Notes under the pieces: generated by a model
Database searches by the model: none
Told to the model about the DNA's origin: nothing
What the model saw: only the letters and a program-made list of their open reading frames with translations
Shown here: positions 42,726 through 52,216 of the stretch, piece by piece
Layout: each line of letters starts with the position of its first letter
Numbering within the stretch: the first letter of the stretch is position 1
NCBI RefSeq assembly: GCF_963931675.1
Contig: NZ_OZ007039.1
Location: 2,455,806 to 2,519,805, forward strand
From: an uncultured Alistipes sp.
GTDB taxonomy: Bacteria > Bacteroidota > Bacteroidia > Bacteroidales > Rikenellaceae
DNA: 64,000 nt
Reading direction: 5' to 3'
Translations under genes and position numbers: made by a program

Positions 42726-43537
42726 TCCTGGACCTCTCTTCGCCGCGGGTGATGGCGATCGTGAACGTCACGCCCGACTCGTTCTACGCCGGGAGCCGCA
42801 CGCCGGATGCCGCGGCCGTCGAGTGCCGGATCCGGGAGGCTGTTGCCGAGGGGGCGGATATTCTCGACGTGGGCGGTTACTCTTCGCGGCCGGGGGCCGA
42901 CGAGGTCTCCGTGGAGGAGGAGTGGCGGCGTGTGGCGCTGGGAGTTGAGGTTGCGCGGCGGGTTGCTCCGGGGGTTCCGGTTTCGGTCGACACGTTCCGC
43001 AGCGAGGTGGCGGAACGGACGCTCCGCACGTTCGGCGAGGTGATCGTCAACGACATCTCGGCCGGGGAGCTCGATCCGGCGATGTGGTCGGTGGTGGCCG
43101 CGCACGATGTGCCCTACGTGGCGATGCACATGAAGGGGACGCCGCAGACGATGCAGTTGCAGACCGATTACCGGCGGGCGGTCACGGCCGAGGTGGTCGA
43201 TTACTTCCGGGAGCGGACCGGGGCGATGCTGGCGGCGGGGATCCGTCGCGAGCGGATCATCCTCGACCCGGGCTTCGGCTTTGCGAAGACCGCGGCTCAG
43301 AATTTCGAATTGCTGGCGGGGCTGCACGAGTTGTGTGCCGAGGGTTTTCCGCTGCTGGCGGGCCTTTCGCGCAAGTCGATGATTTACCGGACGCTGGGAT
43401 GCACGCCGGCCGAATCGCTGGCCGGGACCGTAGCATTGGGTTGGGAGTGCCTGCGCCAGGGGGCACGGATCCTGCGGGTGCACGACGTGCGCGAGGCTGC
43501 GGATACCGTAAAACTTTTCAACGCATACCGACCATGA
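42722..43537 (+). CDS. folP: Dihydropteroate synthase
   Basis: 271 aa. [17 protein letters not shown] and [21 protein letters not shown] are the two pterin-site signatures, with [29 protein letters not shown] and [10 protein letters not shown] following. It joins pterin pyrophosphate and p-aminobenzoate in folate synthesis and is the target of sulfonamides. Translationally coupled on both sides (ATGA overlaps). Confidence 0.97.
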   Translation: MILDLSSPRVMAIVNVTPDSFYAGSRTPDAAAVECRIREAVAEGADILDVGGYSSRPGADEVSVEEEWRRVALGVEVARRVAPGVPVSVDTFRSEVAERTLRTFGEVIVNDISAGELDPAMWSVVAAHDVPYVAMHMKGTPQTMQLQTDYRRAVTAEVVDYFRERTGAMLAAGIRRERIILDPGFGFAKTAAQNFELLAGLHELCAEGFPLLAGLSRKSMIYRTLGCTPAESLAGTVALGWECLRQGARILRVHDVREAADTVKLFNAYRP

Positions 43538-44190
43538 TACGCATTACGGACATACACAAGCGTTTCGGCACGTTGGAGGTGCTGAAGGGCGTTTCGCTGG
43601 AGGTGGCCCCGCACGAAGTGGTCTCGATCGTGGGGGCGAGCGGTGCGGGGAAGACGACGCTGCTGCAGATCATCGGCACGCTTTCGCGTCCCGACGCGGG
43701 CCGTGTGGAGATCGACGGCCGGGATCTCTTTTCCCTGAGTGACAGGGATCTGTCGCTTTTCCGCAACGAACATATCGGTTTTGTCTTTCAGTTCCACCAC
43801 CTGCTGGCGGAGTTCACGGCTTTCGAGAATGTCTGCATTCCGGGGCTGATCGGGCGCCGTCCGCGTGCGGAGGTGGAGCGTCGTGCCGCGGAGCTGCTCG
43901 ACCTGATGGGCCTTTCGGCACGCCGCGACCACAAGCCCGGCCAGCTGTCGGGCGGGGAGCAGCAGCGGGTGGCCATCGCCCGGGCGCTGGTCAACAGCCC
44001 GACGGTGCTGCTGGCCGACGAACCCTCGGGCAACCTCGATTCGCACAACCGGGAGGAGATCCACCGGCTGTTTTTCGACCTGCGGGACCGGCTGGGGCAG
44101 ACGATCGTCGTGGTGACGCACGACGACCACCTGGCCTCGATGGCCGACCGGAAGATCACGATGTCCGACGGCGTGATCATACAGCCGTGA
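43534..44190 (+). CDS. lolD: ABC transporter ATPase, LolD-like
   Basis: 218 aa. Walker [11 protein letters not shown]-loop [15 protein letters not shown], signature [15 protein letters not shown], Walker [13 protein letters not shown] and H-loop THDDH. QFHHLL and the size match LolD/MacB-type lipoprotein-release ATPases. No LolC/E permease is adjacent, so the partner is encoded elsewhere. Starts within the folP stop. Confidence 0.9.
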   Translation: MIRITDIHKRFGTLEVLKGVSLEVAPHEVVSIVGASGAGKTTLLQIIGTLSRPDAGRVEIDGRDLFSLSDRDLSLFRNEHIGFVFQFHHLLAEFTAFENVCIPGLIGRRPRAEVERRAAELLDLMGLSARRDHKPGQLSGGEQQRVAIARALVNSPTVLLADEPSGNLDSHNREEIHRLFFDLRDRLGQTIVVVTHDDHLASMADRKITMSDGVIIQP

Positions 44191-44297
44191 TCCGGCGGGG
44201 GTTGACCGGTTTCGGCCACACCGGGCTTTTTCCCGGCGGCGGCCGGATTCTGAGGAGCCCGTCCGCTGGGATGCAACCAGAATTCCCTGCCCGGAAG

Positions 44298-45080
44298 ATG
44301 ATGGAAAAAAACGAACTGCAGGCGCTTCTCGACCGCCTTTACGACCGTTACAACCGCCCGGAATTCATCCCCGAGGACCCGATTTCGGTGCCGCACCGCT
44401 ATGCGGATCGAGCGGACCGGGAGATTGCGGGTTTCTTTGCGGCGACGATCGCCTGGGGAAACCGGCGGTCGATCGTGCGCAACGGCCACCGGATGATGCG
44501 CCTGATGGACGATGCCCCGGCGGATTTCGTGCGCCACGCCTCGGAGCGGGAGCTGTCGCAACTGGACACCTACGCCCACCGCACCTTCAACGGCGGCGAT
44601 CTGCGCGATTTCATACTGGCCTTGCGGCGCCTGGAGGAGCGTTTCGGCGGAATCGGGGCATTTTTCGAGACCCGTTATGCCGCGACGCACGACCTGCGCC
44701 CGGTGCTGGCGGAGTTCCGGCGGGAGTTCTTCGCCGCGGAGCACGCCCCGCGCTGCGAGAAACACCTCTCGGCCATCGAACGCGGTGCGGCCTGCAAACG
44801 CCTGTGCATGTACCTGCGCTGGATGGTCCGGCGCGACGACCGGGGAGTGGATTTCGGCGAGTGGCGGGGGATCCCGATGTCGGCACTCTACCTGCCGTTA
44901 GACCTCCATGTCGGGGCGATGGGCCGGGCCCTGGGGCTGTTGACGCGGCGTCAGAACGACTGGCGGGCCGTCGAGGAGATCACCGCGGCACTCCGGGAGT
45001 TCAATGCCGGGGACCCCGTGCGGTACGATTTTTCCCTGTTCGGGGCCGGGGTGGACGGTTATCTGAAGAATCATGAGTGA
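44298..45080 (+). CDS. TIGR02757 (DUF2400) family protein
   Basis: 260 aa from ATG 44298, after a 107-base gap without promoter box. YNRPEFIPEDPISVPHRY, EIAGFFAATIAWGNRRSIVRNG, CKRLCMYLRWMVRRDD and ALYLPLDLHVG are hallmarks of this helical family of unknown function, widespread in Bacteroidetes and Deltaproteobacteria. The Cys-rich CKRLCMYLRW and helical layout recall HhH-GPD DNA glycosylases, but no function is established. It overlaps trmN6. Confidence 0.88.
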   Translation: MMEKNELQALLDRLYDRYNRPEFIPEDPISVPHRYADRADREIAGFFAATIAWGNRRSIVRNGHRMMRLMDDAPADFVRHASERELSQLDTYAHRTFNGGDLRDFILALRRLEERFGGIGAFFETRYAATHDLRPVLAEFRREFFAAEHAPRCEKHLSAIERGAACKRLCMYLRWMVRRDDRGVDFGEWRGIPMSALYLPLDLHVGAMGRALGLLTRRQNDWRAVEEITAALREFNAGDPVRYDFSLFGAGVDGYLKNHE

Positions 45081-45810
45081 CGAACCGCATATCGAACGCA
45101 TCGGGGGAGCTTTCCGCTTCAAGCGCTTCACCGTGCACCAGGACCGCTGCGCGATGAAGGTCGGCACCGACGGCGTGCTGCTCGGGGCGTGGACCCCGCT
45201 CCGGCCGACGGACTGCCGGCTGCTCGACATCGGTACCGGGACGGGGCTGATCGCCCTGATGCTGGCCCAGCGGGCCCCGGAGGCCGAGGTGACGGGAATC
45301 GACATCGACGACGTGTCGCAGGCGCGGGAGAATGCCGCGGCTTCGCCGTGGGGCGGACGCCTGCATTTCGTGCAGACTCCGGTCCAGACGTTCGCTCCGG
45401 CCGGGCGGTTCGACCGGATTGTCTCGAATCCGCCGTTTTTCGACGCCACGCTGCCGAGCCCCGATGTGGGTCGCACGACGGCGCGCCACACCGTTACGCT
45501 GACCTTCTCCGAGTTGTGCGATGCGGTGCTGCGGCTGCTGGCTCCCGGCGGACGGTTCTCGGTGGTGCTTCCGCAGAGCGAGGTGCCGCGGTTCCTGCTG
45601 GCGGCGGGCGGGCGCCTGACGACGCTCCGGCGCACGGATGTCCGCACGACGCCCCGGCGTCCGGTGAAACGTACCCTGCTGGAGCTGGCACGCACGGAGG
45701 AGGCGGACGACACGCCGTTGACCGGCGAACTGGTGATCGGCACGGGCGAACATGAGGTTTATACACCCGAATACCGGGCCCTGACCGGCGATTTCTACCT
45801 GAAATTTTGA
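45073..45810 (+). CDS. trmN6: tRNA1(Val) (adenine(37)-N6)-methyltransferase
   Basis: 245 aa. FTVHQDRCAMKVGTDGVLLGAW is the family N-terminus, LLDIGTGTGLIALMLAQRAP the SAM-binding motif I, and SNPPFF the catalytic NPPF motif of N6-adenine methyltransferases. It modifies A37 of tRNA(Val). It starts eight bases inside the preceding gene. Confidence 0.93.
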   Translation: MSDEPHIERIGGAFRFKRFTVHQDRCAMKVGTDGVLLGAWTPLRPTDCRLLDIGTGTGLIALMLAQRAPEAEVTGIDIDDVSQARENAAASPWGGRLHFVQTPVQTFAPAGRFDRIVSNPPFFDATLPSPDVGRTTARHTVTLTFSELCDAVLRLLAPGGRFSVVLPQSEVPRFLLAAGGRLTTLRRTDVRTTPRRPVKRTLLELARTEEADDTPLTGELVIGTGEHEVYTPEYRALTGDFYLKF

Positions 45811-45836
45811 CAAGCCGTGAAAAAACGTTACATTTG
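45806..45836 (+). promoter_or_regulatory. Promoter of the DUF4831 gene
   Basis: TTTG (45806-45809) and TACATTTG (45829-45836) are separated by 19 bases, a full match to the Bacteroides promoter. The -33 part overlaps the trmN6 stop codon. Confidence 0.7.
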
Positions 45837-45863
45837 TCTGGAGAGCACAAAAAATTTCGGATC

Positions 45864-46760
45864 ATGAAACTCAGACTTTGGATGTTTGCCCTGCTGTTGG
45901 CGGGGGGCGCCTCGGCGCAGAATCCCTACATCGCCCTTCAGGGTGCCACCGAGACGGTCGAGGGCATCCGCATCTCGCAGCCGCGGACGATTCTGGCCGT
46001 GGACGTCACGGTGGAGTGCGACCGGACCCTCACGGGGCCCTATGCGCGTTATGCGCAGAAGTTCCTCGGGGTGCGGGCTTCGCTGGCGGACAAGACGTCA
46101 TGGCGTATTACGGGGTCGCAGATTGCGCTGCTGGACGGTGCCACCTACCTGAATGCGTCGGCTCCGGCCGCTGCGACGACACGGACCCAGAGCTATGGCA
46201 CCTCGGACGAGGAGTTCGCGCGGCTGCAGCCCGACAAGATCGACATGACGACCCTGTCGCTGGAGGATGCGGCCCGCGTGGCTGCCGAGCGGATCTTTTC
46301 GCTGCGCCGTCACCGCCTGGAGCTCATCACGGGCGAAGCGGGCGAAAATGTCTTCGGCGAGGGGCTGAATGCCGCACTTGCGGAGATCGACCGCCAGGAG
46401 CAGGCCTATCTGGAGCTCTTCCTCGGCAAACGGATCCTCTCGACCGAGACGCGCCGCTACGTGGTCTATCCGCAATCGGACAAGAAACAGTATATCTTCT
46501 GCCGCTTCAGCCCGGCCGCGGGGCTTCTTCCGGAGAACGACCTGTCGGGCGACATCGTGCTGCTGCAGATCGAGCCTTCGGGGGCGCGTGTGGCCGCGGA
46601 TCTGGAGGCCGGGCCGAAGGAGTCGAATGTCGTGACGTGCCGGGTGGCCGATCCCTCGACCTGTACGGTGGTCTCCGGGGGCGGTGAGTATGCGCGTGCG
46701 GTGCTTCCGGTCTTCGAGTTCGGGCGCACGATCAACGTGGCGCTTCCCCGCCGCAAGTAA
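45864..46760 (+). CDS. DUF4831 family secreted protein
   Basis: 298 aa with signal peptide ending GGASAQ. Conserved pieces: EGIRISQPRTILAVDVTVECDRTLTGPYARYAQKFLG, PDKIDMTTLSLEDAARVAAERIFSLRRHRLELITGEAGENVFG, and ELFLGKRILSTETRRYVVYP. DUF4831 proteins are periplasmic or outer-membrane associated in Bacteroidetes, of unknown function. Single-promoter unit; the next gene follows after 13 bases. Confidence 0.88.
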   Translation: MKLRLWMFALLLAGGASAQNPYIALQGATETVEGIRISQPRTILAVDVTVECDRTLTGPYARYAQKFLGVRASLADKTSWRITGSQIALLDGATYLNASAPAAATTRTQSYGTSDEEFARLQPDKIDMTTLSLEDAARVAAERIFSLRRHRLELITGEAGENVFGEGLNAALAEIDRQEQAYLELFLGKRILSTETRRYVVYPQSDKKQYIFCRFSPAAGLLPENDLSGDIVLLQIEPSGARVAADLEAGPKESNVVTCRVADPSTCTVVSGGGEYARAVLPVFEFGRTINVALPRRK

Positions 46761-46773
46761 AATCCTCCGGAAG

Positions 46774-47433
46774 ATGGATCCCACTTCCCGCATGGCGGCA
46801 TTGCTCGGGGCCTTCCGCCGCGAGCGGAACGGCGCCGTTGCCGATGCGATGCGCTTCTACGGCCGCCCCTACGGACTGAACTACGGCGTGAGCCTTCCGA
46901 CGCTCCGCCGTCTGGCGAGGGCCGAGGGTACGGACCACGACTTTGCCCGTTATCTCTACCGGCAGGATGTGCGTGAATTGCGCCTCGCGGCTTTCCATAT
47001 CGCCGATCCCGGACGCCTCACCCCGGAGGAATCCGCGTTCTGGGGTGAAGGGTTGTTGAACTCCGAAATGGCTGAAGAGGGAGCCTTTGCGCTGCTGAGC
47101 CGTGCGGAATCATTTCCGGCGCTGTTCGAAAGGTGGACGGAGGCCGGTTCTGAGCCGCTGTGTCAGTATGCCGCCCTGATGGCCGTGGGACGTGCTGCGG
47201 AACCGCAGGCGGCGTGGATCCCGCGAATCGTCGAAACGCTCCGCCGGGCGGCGGAAGCCGGAATCTCCGCGAGCCGCCTGCTTGCACAGGGGGCTGTCGC
47301 GGCGCTTGTGGCCGTCGGCTCCCGCAACGAAGAGAACCGACAGAGGGTTCTTCGCACTGTCGGTTCTCTGGGTTCGCTTCCTGTCGGGGACTTCGTCCGC
47401 GAGGAGCTGGAGTGGCAGCTGCCCTCCTGCTGA
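46774..47433 (+). CDS. DNA alkylation repair (AlkD-like) HEAT-repeat protein
   Basis: 219 aa from ATG 46774. RNGAVADAMRFYGRPYGLNYGVSLPTLRRLARAEG and ARYLYRQDVRELRLAAFHIADP match the AlkD-like helical-repeat glycosylase family, which removes bulky alkylated bases without base flipping. Sequence near the 3' end holds a perfect 13-bp inverted repeat (47331-47369). The aromatic/Asp residues of the catalytic pocket could not be confirmed by eye, so activity is presumed. Confidence 0.78.
   Translation: MDPTSRMAALLGAFRRERNGAVADAMRFYGRPYGLNYGVSLPTLRRLARAEGTDHDFARYLYRQDVRELRLAAFHIADPGRLTPEESAFWGEGLLNSEMAEEGAFALLSRAESFPALFERWTEAGSEPLCQYAALMAVGRAAEPQAAWIPRIVETLRRAAEAGISASRLLAQGAVAALVAVGSRNEENRQRVLRTVGSLGSLPVGDFVREELEWQLPSC
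47331..47369 (+). repeat. Perfect 13-bp inverted repeat inside the alkD-like gene
   Basis: AGAGAACCGACAG (47331-47343) and CTGTCGGTTCTCT (47357-47369) around a 13-base loop, in frame within coding sequence about 65 bases before the stop. It would form a strong mRNA hairpin. Confidence 0.8.
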
Positions 47434-47468
47434 CGACGCTCCGGACCGGTTTCCTCCGCATACGGCAT

Positions 47469-47520
47469 AACGGATCCCGACGTTTTCCCGTTTCGGAATA
47501 CGCCGGGGTCCGTTGTTTCC
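47469..47520. terminator. Candidate terminator between alkD-like gene and radA
   Basis: AACGGATCCCG (47469-47479) pairs with CGGGGTCCGTT (47504-47514) over 11 positions (one G:U), followed by GTTTCCTTCTTT. It lies between convergent genes. Confidence 0.6.
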
Positions 47521-47607
47521 TTCTTTCCTTCTTTCCTGTTATTCCGGCTCTCTTTTCATGCCGGCCCTCCCGGTTTGAGCGTTTATCTGCCTCTTTTAAC
47601 CTTTGCG

Positions 47608-48978
47608 CTACGCTATGAAGAGGGCCTTCGGGAGTTGTGCGATGTTGTTGATCGTCACGACTTCGATGCCTTTGGGGCGTTTGGCGCCTTTGGGGAGATA
47701 CCCCGAGACGACGATGCGGCGGAATCCGAGGCGTGCGGCCTCGCTGATTCGCTGCTCGGTGCGGGGTGCGGGGCGCACTTCGCCCGAAAGTCCGATTTCG
47801 CCTGCGCAGCAGACCCCTTCGGCGATGGGCCGGTCGTAGTAGGAGGAGATCACGGCGGCCACGACCGCGAGGTCCAGCCCCGGATCGGCGACCTTGAACC
47901 CGCCTGCGAAGTTCAGGAATACATCCTTCTGGAACATCTTCATGCCGACCCGTTTTTCGAGTACGGCGAGGAGCATGTTCATGCGTCGGGCGTCGTATCC
48001 GGTCGTCGAGCGCTGGGGGGTTCCGTATGCTGCGGCGCTCACGAGGGCCTGCACCTCGATCAGATAGGGTCTCACGCCGTCGGCCGAGGCCCCGACGGCA
48101 ATTCCCGACAGGGGCTCTTCGTAGTGGGTCAGGAGGATCTCCGAGGGGTTGTCCACGCCGCGGAGCCCCTCTTCGCGCATTTCGAAGACGCCGATTTCGA
48201 ACGTGGCGCCGAAGCGGTTCTTGATGCCGCGCAGAATGCGGTAGATGTTGTTGCTGTCGCCCTCGAACTGCAGGACGACATCGACGATGTGTTCGAGGAT
48301 TTTGGGACCTGCGATGGCGCCGTCCTTGGTGATGTGTCCGATGATGAAGATCGACGTACCGGTCGTTTTGGCGTATTTGAGCAGCGAGGCGGCGCACTCG
48401 CGGATCTGCGAGACGCTGCCGGCCGACGAGTCGAGCAGTTCGGTGTAGATGGTCTGGATGGAGTCGATCACCACCAGATCGGGCTGTTGCTCGGCGATTT
48501 GGGCGATGATGTTTTCCAGCAGTGTTTCGGGATAGATCAGACACTCGTCGTTTCCGATTCCGATGCGTGCGGCGCGCATCTTGATCTGTTCGGCGGACTC
48601 CTCGCCCGAGACGTAGAGGGTCTTCAGCCCGTTTGCCGCGAGGGCGATCTGCAGCGAGAGGGTGGATTTACCGATTCCGGGTTCGCCGCCGAGGAGGACC
48701 AGCGATCCGGGGACCATGCCGCCGCCCAGTACGCGGTTGACCTCGGGATTCCCGAGATCGACGCGGCGGTGTTCGCTTTCGCGGATGTCGCGCACGCGCT
48801 GGGGGCGCGATGTGGGGAGAGGCCCTGCGACGTTTGCCGTTACGGGGCCGCTTTCGCGGGCGATGATCTCCTCGGTGAAGGTGTTCCACTCGCCGCACGA
48901 GGGACATTTCCCGAGCCATTTCGGGGCTTCGAAACCGCAGTTTTTGCAGAAGTATGCTTTTTTGACCTTGGCAGCCAT
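47608..48978 (-). CDS. radA: DNA repair protein RadA/Sms
   Basis: 456 aa. N-terminal zinc ribbon (Cys11, 14, 25, 28 in CKNCG...CPSCG), RecA-like ATPase with Walker A GEPGIGKST, the RadA-specific KNRFG motif (GIKNRFGATFEIG), and a C-terminal Lon-like domain (LDLAVVAAVISSYYDRPI, GEIGLSGEVRPAPRTEQRI). It drives branch migration during recombination repair. Last gene of the seven-gene leftward operon that begins at 54273. Confidence 0.97.
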   Translation of the reverse strand: MAAKVKKAYFCKNCGFEAPKWLGKCPSCGEWNTFTEEIIARESGPVTANVAGPLPTSRPQRVRDIRESEHRRVDLGNPEVNRVLGGGMVPGSLVLLGGEPGIGKSTLSLQIALAANGLKTLYVSGEESAEQIKMRAARIGIGNDECLIYPETLLENIIAQIAEQQPDLVVIDSIQTIYTELLDSSAGSVSQIRECAASLLKYAKTTGTSIFIIGHITKDGAIAGPKILEHIVDVVLQFEGDSNNIYRILRGIKNRFGATFEIGVFEMREEGLRGVDNPSEILLTHYEEPLSGIAVGASADGVRPYLIEVQALVSAAAYGTPQRSTTGYDARRMNMLLAVLEKRVGMKMFQKDVFLNFAGGFKVADPGLDLAVVAAVISSYYDRPIAEGVCCAGEIGLSGEVRPAPRTEQRISEAARLGFRRIVVSGYLPKGAKRPKGIEVVTINNIAQLPKALFIA

Positions 48979-48985
48979 GACGGGA

Positions 48986-49639
48986 TCAGATTGTGGAGGT
49001 CGAGGTGTATTCGCGTCGGATGACCTTCGTCAGACCGGCGTCGGGGTAACGGGCCTGAAACGCTTCGGTCCGGTCGAACAGCAGGAGCACCTTGCGTACA
49101 CCGTCCGTATCGGTGTAGTAGGAGAGGGTGCAGGAGGTGTTCGTGTCGAGATAGAAGAAGGTGAGTTCCGAGGCTCCGGGCTCCTTGAAGAAGACCCCGG
49201 TGAGGGTTCCGGACTGCGTGGCGGTCTCGATGGTGAGGTACCCGCGGTTGTAGCGGGCGAAATCGAGCGTATAGCAGCCTCCGGCCTGTACGAGCCCCTC
49301 AGCTGCCGCTTCGGCCTGAATCTGAGCCACCAGCGGATCGACCGGCTCTTCCGTGCCCTCTGTTCCGCCTGAGCCTTCCGTGCCGTCTGTTCCGTCTGTT
49401 CCGTCTGTCCCGTCTGTCCCGTCCGTTCCGTCTGTTCCGTCTGTTCCGCCTGAGCCTTCCGTGCCCTCTGTCCCGGAGCCTTCGCCGGTTGAGGGCTCTT
49501 CGGGCTCCGAAAGCGTCACTTCGGCATCGATGCGCACGACGGGATAGGTGATCGAGTAGAAGACCTCCGAGTCGTCGCCGCAACCGCCCGTAACGAGCAG
49601 GGCGGCCGACAAGAGCAGATATGCGATGTATTTTCTCAT
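48986..49639 (-). CDS. Lipoprotein with (Gly-Thr-Asp)n repeat
   Basis: 217 aa. Lipobox LVTGGC. Residues about 50-95 are a low-complexity stretch with seven GTD triplets framed by TEGSGG on each side. The C-terminal part (about 100-217: CYTLDFARYNRGYLTIETA, LTFFYLDTNTSCTLSYYTD) is a small beta domain of no recognised family. The start overlaps the LUD gene stop by four bases, and radA follows after seven bases. The repeat is probably a flexible spacer holding the domain away from the membrane. Confidence 0.7.
   Translation of the reverse strand: MRKYIAYLLLSAALLVTGGCGDDSEVFYSITYPVVRIDAEVTLSEPEEPSTGEGSGTEGTEGSGGTDGTDGTDGTDGTDGTDGTDGTEGSGGTEGTEEPVDPLVAQIQAEAAAEGLVQAGGCYTLDFARYNRGYLTIETATQSGTLTGVFFKEPGASELTFFYLDTNTSCTLSYYTDTDGVRKVLLLFDRTEAFQARYPDAGLTKVIRREYTSTSTI
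49382..49450 (-). repeat. 9-bp tandem repeat encoding GTD triplets
   Basis: Seven to eight near-identical 9-bp units (ccgtctgtt on the plus strand) in phase with the reading frame. Copy number could change by slippage without frameshift. Confidence 0.85.
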
Positions 49640-50271
49640 AATCCCAAATCCTGATCGATCAAAAGAACGAGTATGCGGCCTGCGGGGTGGCAGCGCAACA
49701 TCTCCATGCGGGTATTGCAGATGCGGTCCGGGGCGTTGCAGTCCATGCAGACGCCGGTTTTGGCGCAGGGGGTGCGGAATCCCGGGTGTCGGGCGATGTT
49801 CTGCGGAGCGGCGATGCGCCGGATGCGCTCTTCGGCCTCGTCGCGCGAATCGACGATCTTGTTGCGCCCGGCGACGAGGACGACCTTCCGGGGTCCGAAC
49901 GCCACCGGAGCGATGCGGTTTCCGACCATGTCGAGCCAGTGGAGCGTTCCCGCCGTGGTGAGGGCGTTCACGCCCGTGATGAAGAGGTCGGACATCAGGG
50001 CCTGGCGGCGGATTTCGAGCCGTTCGGGGCGGGGCATCGAGGCGTCGAAACCGTCGAGCAGCGTCCAGTCGCCGTTCGAGCGGAGCCATTCGATGATTCC
50101 GGTTTCACGCATCGTCATCGAATCCCCGAACGAGACGATCTTCGGGGATTCGGCCTCGACGACGGCCCGGATCTTCTCGAAGGCCTCCTGCGGGGTTGCG
50201 ACGACGTCCGCCTCGAAATGGTGGCGGCGCAGCGCTTCGGCGCACGTATGGAGTTTTTCACTGTTTGTCAT
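49636..50271 (-). CDS. LUD domain (DUF162/LutC-like) protein
   Basis: 211 aa. SFGDSMTMRETGIIEWLR, DLFITGVNALTTAGTLHWLDMVGNR and VVLVAGRNKIV are the LUD (lactate utilisation) core. The C-terminal end has a Cys cluster (CAKTGVCMDCNAPDRIC, then RCHP), found in stand-alone LUD proteins. LutB and LutA are missing, so a full lactate oxidation system is not encoded here. It overlaps the acetyltransferase gene by 14 bases. Confidence 0.88.
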   Translation of the reverse strand: MTNSEKLHTCAEALRRHHFEADVVATPQEAFEKIRAVVEAESPKIVSFGDSMTMRETGIIEWLRSNGDWTLLDGFDASMPRPERLEIRRQALMSDLFITGVNALTTAGTLHWLDMVGNRIAPVAFGPRKVVLVAGRNKIVDSRDEAEERIRRIAAPQNIARHPGFRTPCAKTGVCMDCNAPDRICNTRMEMLRCHPAGRILVLLIDQDLGL

Positions 50272-50827
50272 GGTTGTCGAGTTTACGTTTGACGACGGCG
50301 GGATTCCCCGCGGCGAGCGAATCGTCCGGGATGTCGCGCGTGACGACGCTCCCGGCGGCGATGATGCAGCGGTCGCCGATCGTCACGCCCGGGCAGACGA
50401 TGACGCCTCCTCCGAGCCAGCAGTCGTCGCCGATGCGGATGGCCAACCCCCGTTCGACGGGTTTGCGGCGTTCGAGGTAGTCCGTCGGGTGCTGCGGGGT
50501 GTAGAGCTGGCAGTTGGGGCCGATGAGCGTGCGGTCGCCGATCGAGATTCCTCCGCCGTCGAGGAACGTGCAGTTGGCGTTGATGAAGACCCCTTCGCCG
50601 AGCTGGATCGGATGCCCGTGGTCGCAATGGAACGGCGGCATGATGCGGGCCGTCGGGGCGTGATGGGGAATCAGGGCCGCAAGAGCTTCTTCGTAGGCCT
50701 GGTGGTCGTCGAACGATACGGCATTGAAGCGGGCGAGGTTCACGCGCTTGCGGCGGAGACTCTCGGCCACATCGGGTTTCGTGTAGTCGTAGAGCTCGCC
50801 GGCCAGCATCTTTTCCAGTTCGGTCAT
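50258..50827 (-). CDS. Maltose/galactoside O-acetyltransferase-like protein
   Basis: 189 aa. N-terminal Maa helix motif (LEKMLAGELYDYTKPDVAE), then left-handed beta-helix hexapeptides (GEGVFINANCTFLDGGGISIGDRTLIGPN) with the catalytic-type His (YTPQHP) and the C-terminal VTIGDRCIIAAGSVVTRDIPDDSLAAGNPA. It transfers acetyl from acetyl-CoA to a sugar. Substrate is unknown. Confidence 0.92.
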   Translation of the reverse strand: MTELEKMLAGELYDYTKPDVAESLRRKRVNLARFNAVSFDDHQAYEEALAALIPHHAPTARIMPPFHCDHGHPIQLGEGVFINANCTFLDGGGISIGDRTLIGPNCQLYTPQHPTDYLERRKPVERGLAIRIGDDCWLGGGVIVCPGVTIGDRCIIAAGSVVTRDIPDDSLAAGNPAVVKRKLDNHDKQ

Positions 50828-50836
50828 CTCCCGGGG

Positions 50837-52165
50837 CTATTTGATGAAGAAGCGGTAAATGTCGTTTCCGTTGGCGTAGAGCAGCAGCATGAGGATGATG
50901 ACCAGCCCGACATACTGGGCGGCTTCGAGGACCTTGTCGCTGACCTTTCGGCGTGTGACCATCTCCCAGAAGGTGAAGATGGCGTGCCCGCCGTCGAGAC
51001 CGGGGATGGGGATGATGTTCATCACGGCGAGGATGATCGAGAGGAAGGCGGTCTTGAGCCAGAAATCCTGCCAGTCCCAGGTCGAGGGGAAGATGCTGCC
51101 GATGGAGAGGAATCCGCCGAGCTCCTCGTACATTTTGGTTTTGGGCTGTACGATCATCTTCAACTGCTCCCAGTAGGATGCGATGACACTCCCGGCCTTG
51201 TGGAAACCGGCGGGAATGGCCTGCCAGAAGGTGTACTCCTGGGTGCGGAGGGGGTAGGTCGCGCGGATGACGCCGAGGGTTCCCTCTTCCGAGACGGGGA
51301 GGTCGAGCGAGAGGCGCTCGCCGCCGCGCAGGACCGCGAGTGTCACGGTATCCCCGGCGTGGAGTTCGAGATAGGCGCGGTAGTCGCGGAAATCCATGTT
51401 TTCATAGCTGTCGCCGGTGCGGCGGCTGGACATGCCGACGATCTCGTCGCCCTTGATCAGCGCGGCGGCGGTCGGGGCGACGACGCTGTCGATGACGAAG
51501 GGCTGGCGGGGTATGAGCAGCCCCTCGTATCCCTTGTTCTGGCGCATGGCGATCAGGTCGTCGAGCGGGATCGAGAGCTCGATCTGTTCGCCGCCGCGGT
51601 CGACGACGACCTTGCGGTCGGTGTCGGTGATGATCATGGCGTTGAGGATGTCGACGTAGTTGTCGATGCGCTCGCCGTCGATGGTGACGATGCGGTCTCC
51701 GTCGCGGAATCCGAGGAGGTGTCCGGCCTCGTTGAAGTTGTAGCCCCACTTGACGTCTTCATTCGAGAGATAGGTGTCGCCCCAGGTGTAGCAGATGCCG
51801 ATGTAGATCGCCACGGCGAGGATGACGTTCATCATCACACCGGCGATCATCACCAGAAAGCGCTGCCAAGCGGGTTTTGCGCGGAACTCCCAGGGCTGGA
51901 CGGCCTGGCTCTGATAGCCTTTGTCCATCGATTCGTCGATCATTCCGGCGATCTTGCAGTAGCCGCCCAGAGGGAGCCAGCCCATGCCGTATTCGGTATG
52001 GCCTCGGCGGAACTTGAAGAGCGAGAACCCCAGATCGAAGAAGATGTAGAACTTCTCGACGCGGATGCGGAAGACGCGGGCCATGATGAAGTGCCCGAAT
52101 TCGTGAATCCCGACGAGAATCGTGAAACAGAGGAAGAACTGAATGATTTTGACGAGTATGTCCAT
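50837..52165 (-). CDS. rseP: Site-2 intramembrane metalloprotease RseP
   Basis: 442 aa. HEFGH zinc motif at residues 21-25 in the first membrane helix, periplasmic PDZ domains in the middle (LGFRDGDRIVTIDGERIDNYVDIL), and the second metal-ligand helix NIIPIPGLDGGHAIFTFWE, then a C-terminal helix. It cleaves anti-sigma factors and signal peptides within the membrane. Position after dxr is common in bacteria; here uppS and cdsA are absent. Confidence 0.96.
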   Translation of the reverse strand: MDILVKIIQFFLCFTILVGIHEFGHFIMARVFRIRVEKFYIFFDLGFSLFKFRRGHTEYGMGWLPLGGYCKIAGMIDESMDKGYQSQAVQPWEFRAKPAWQRFLVMIAGVMMNVILAVAIYIGICYTWGDTYLSNEDVKWGYNFNEAGHLLGFRDGDRIVTIDGERIDNYVDILNAMIITDTDRKVVVDRGGEQIELSIPLDDLIAMRQNKGYEGLLIPRQPFVIDSVVAPTAAALIKGDEIVGMSSRRTGDSYENMDFRDYRAYLELHAGDTVTLAVLRGGERLSLDLPVSEEGTLGVIRATYPLRTQEYTFWQAIPAGFHKAGSVIASYWEQLKMIVQPKTKMYEELGGFLSIGSIFPSTWDWQDFWLKTAFLSIILAVMNIIPIPGLDGGHAIFTFWEMVTRRKVSDKVLEAAQYVGLVIILMLLLYANGNDIYRFFIK

Positions 52166-52216
52166 TTTTTTCGGTATTGGTCGTTTTGGTGAGATTCCGG
52201 AAGCGGACTTCCGGGC

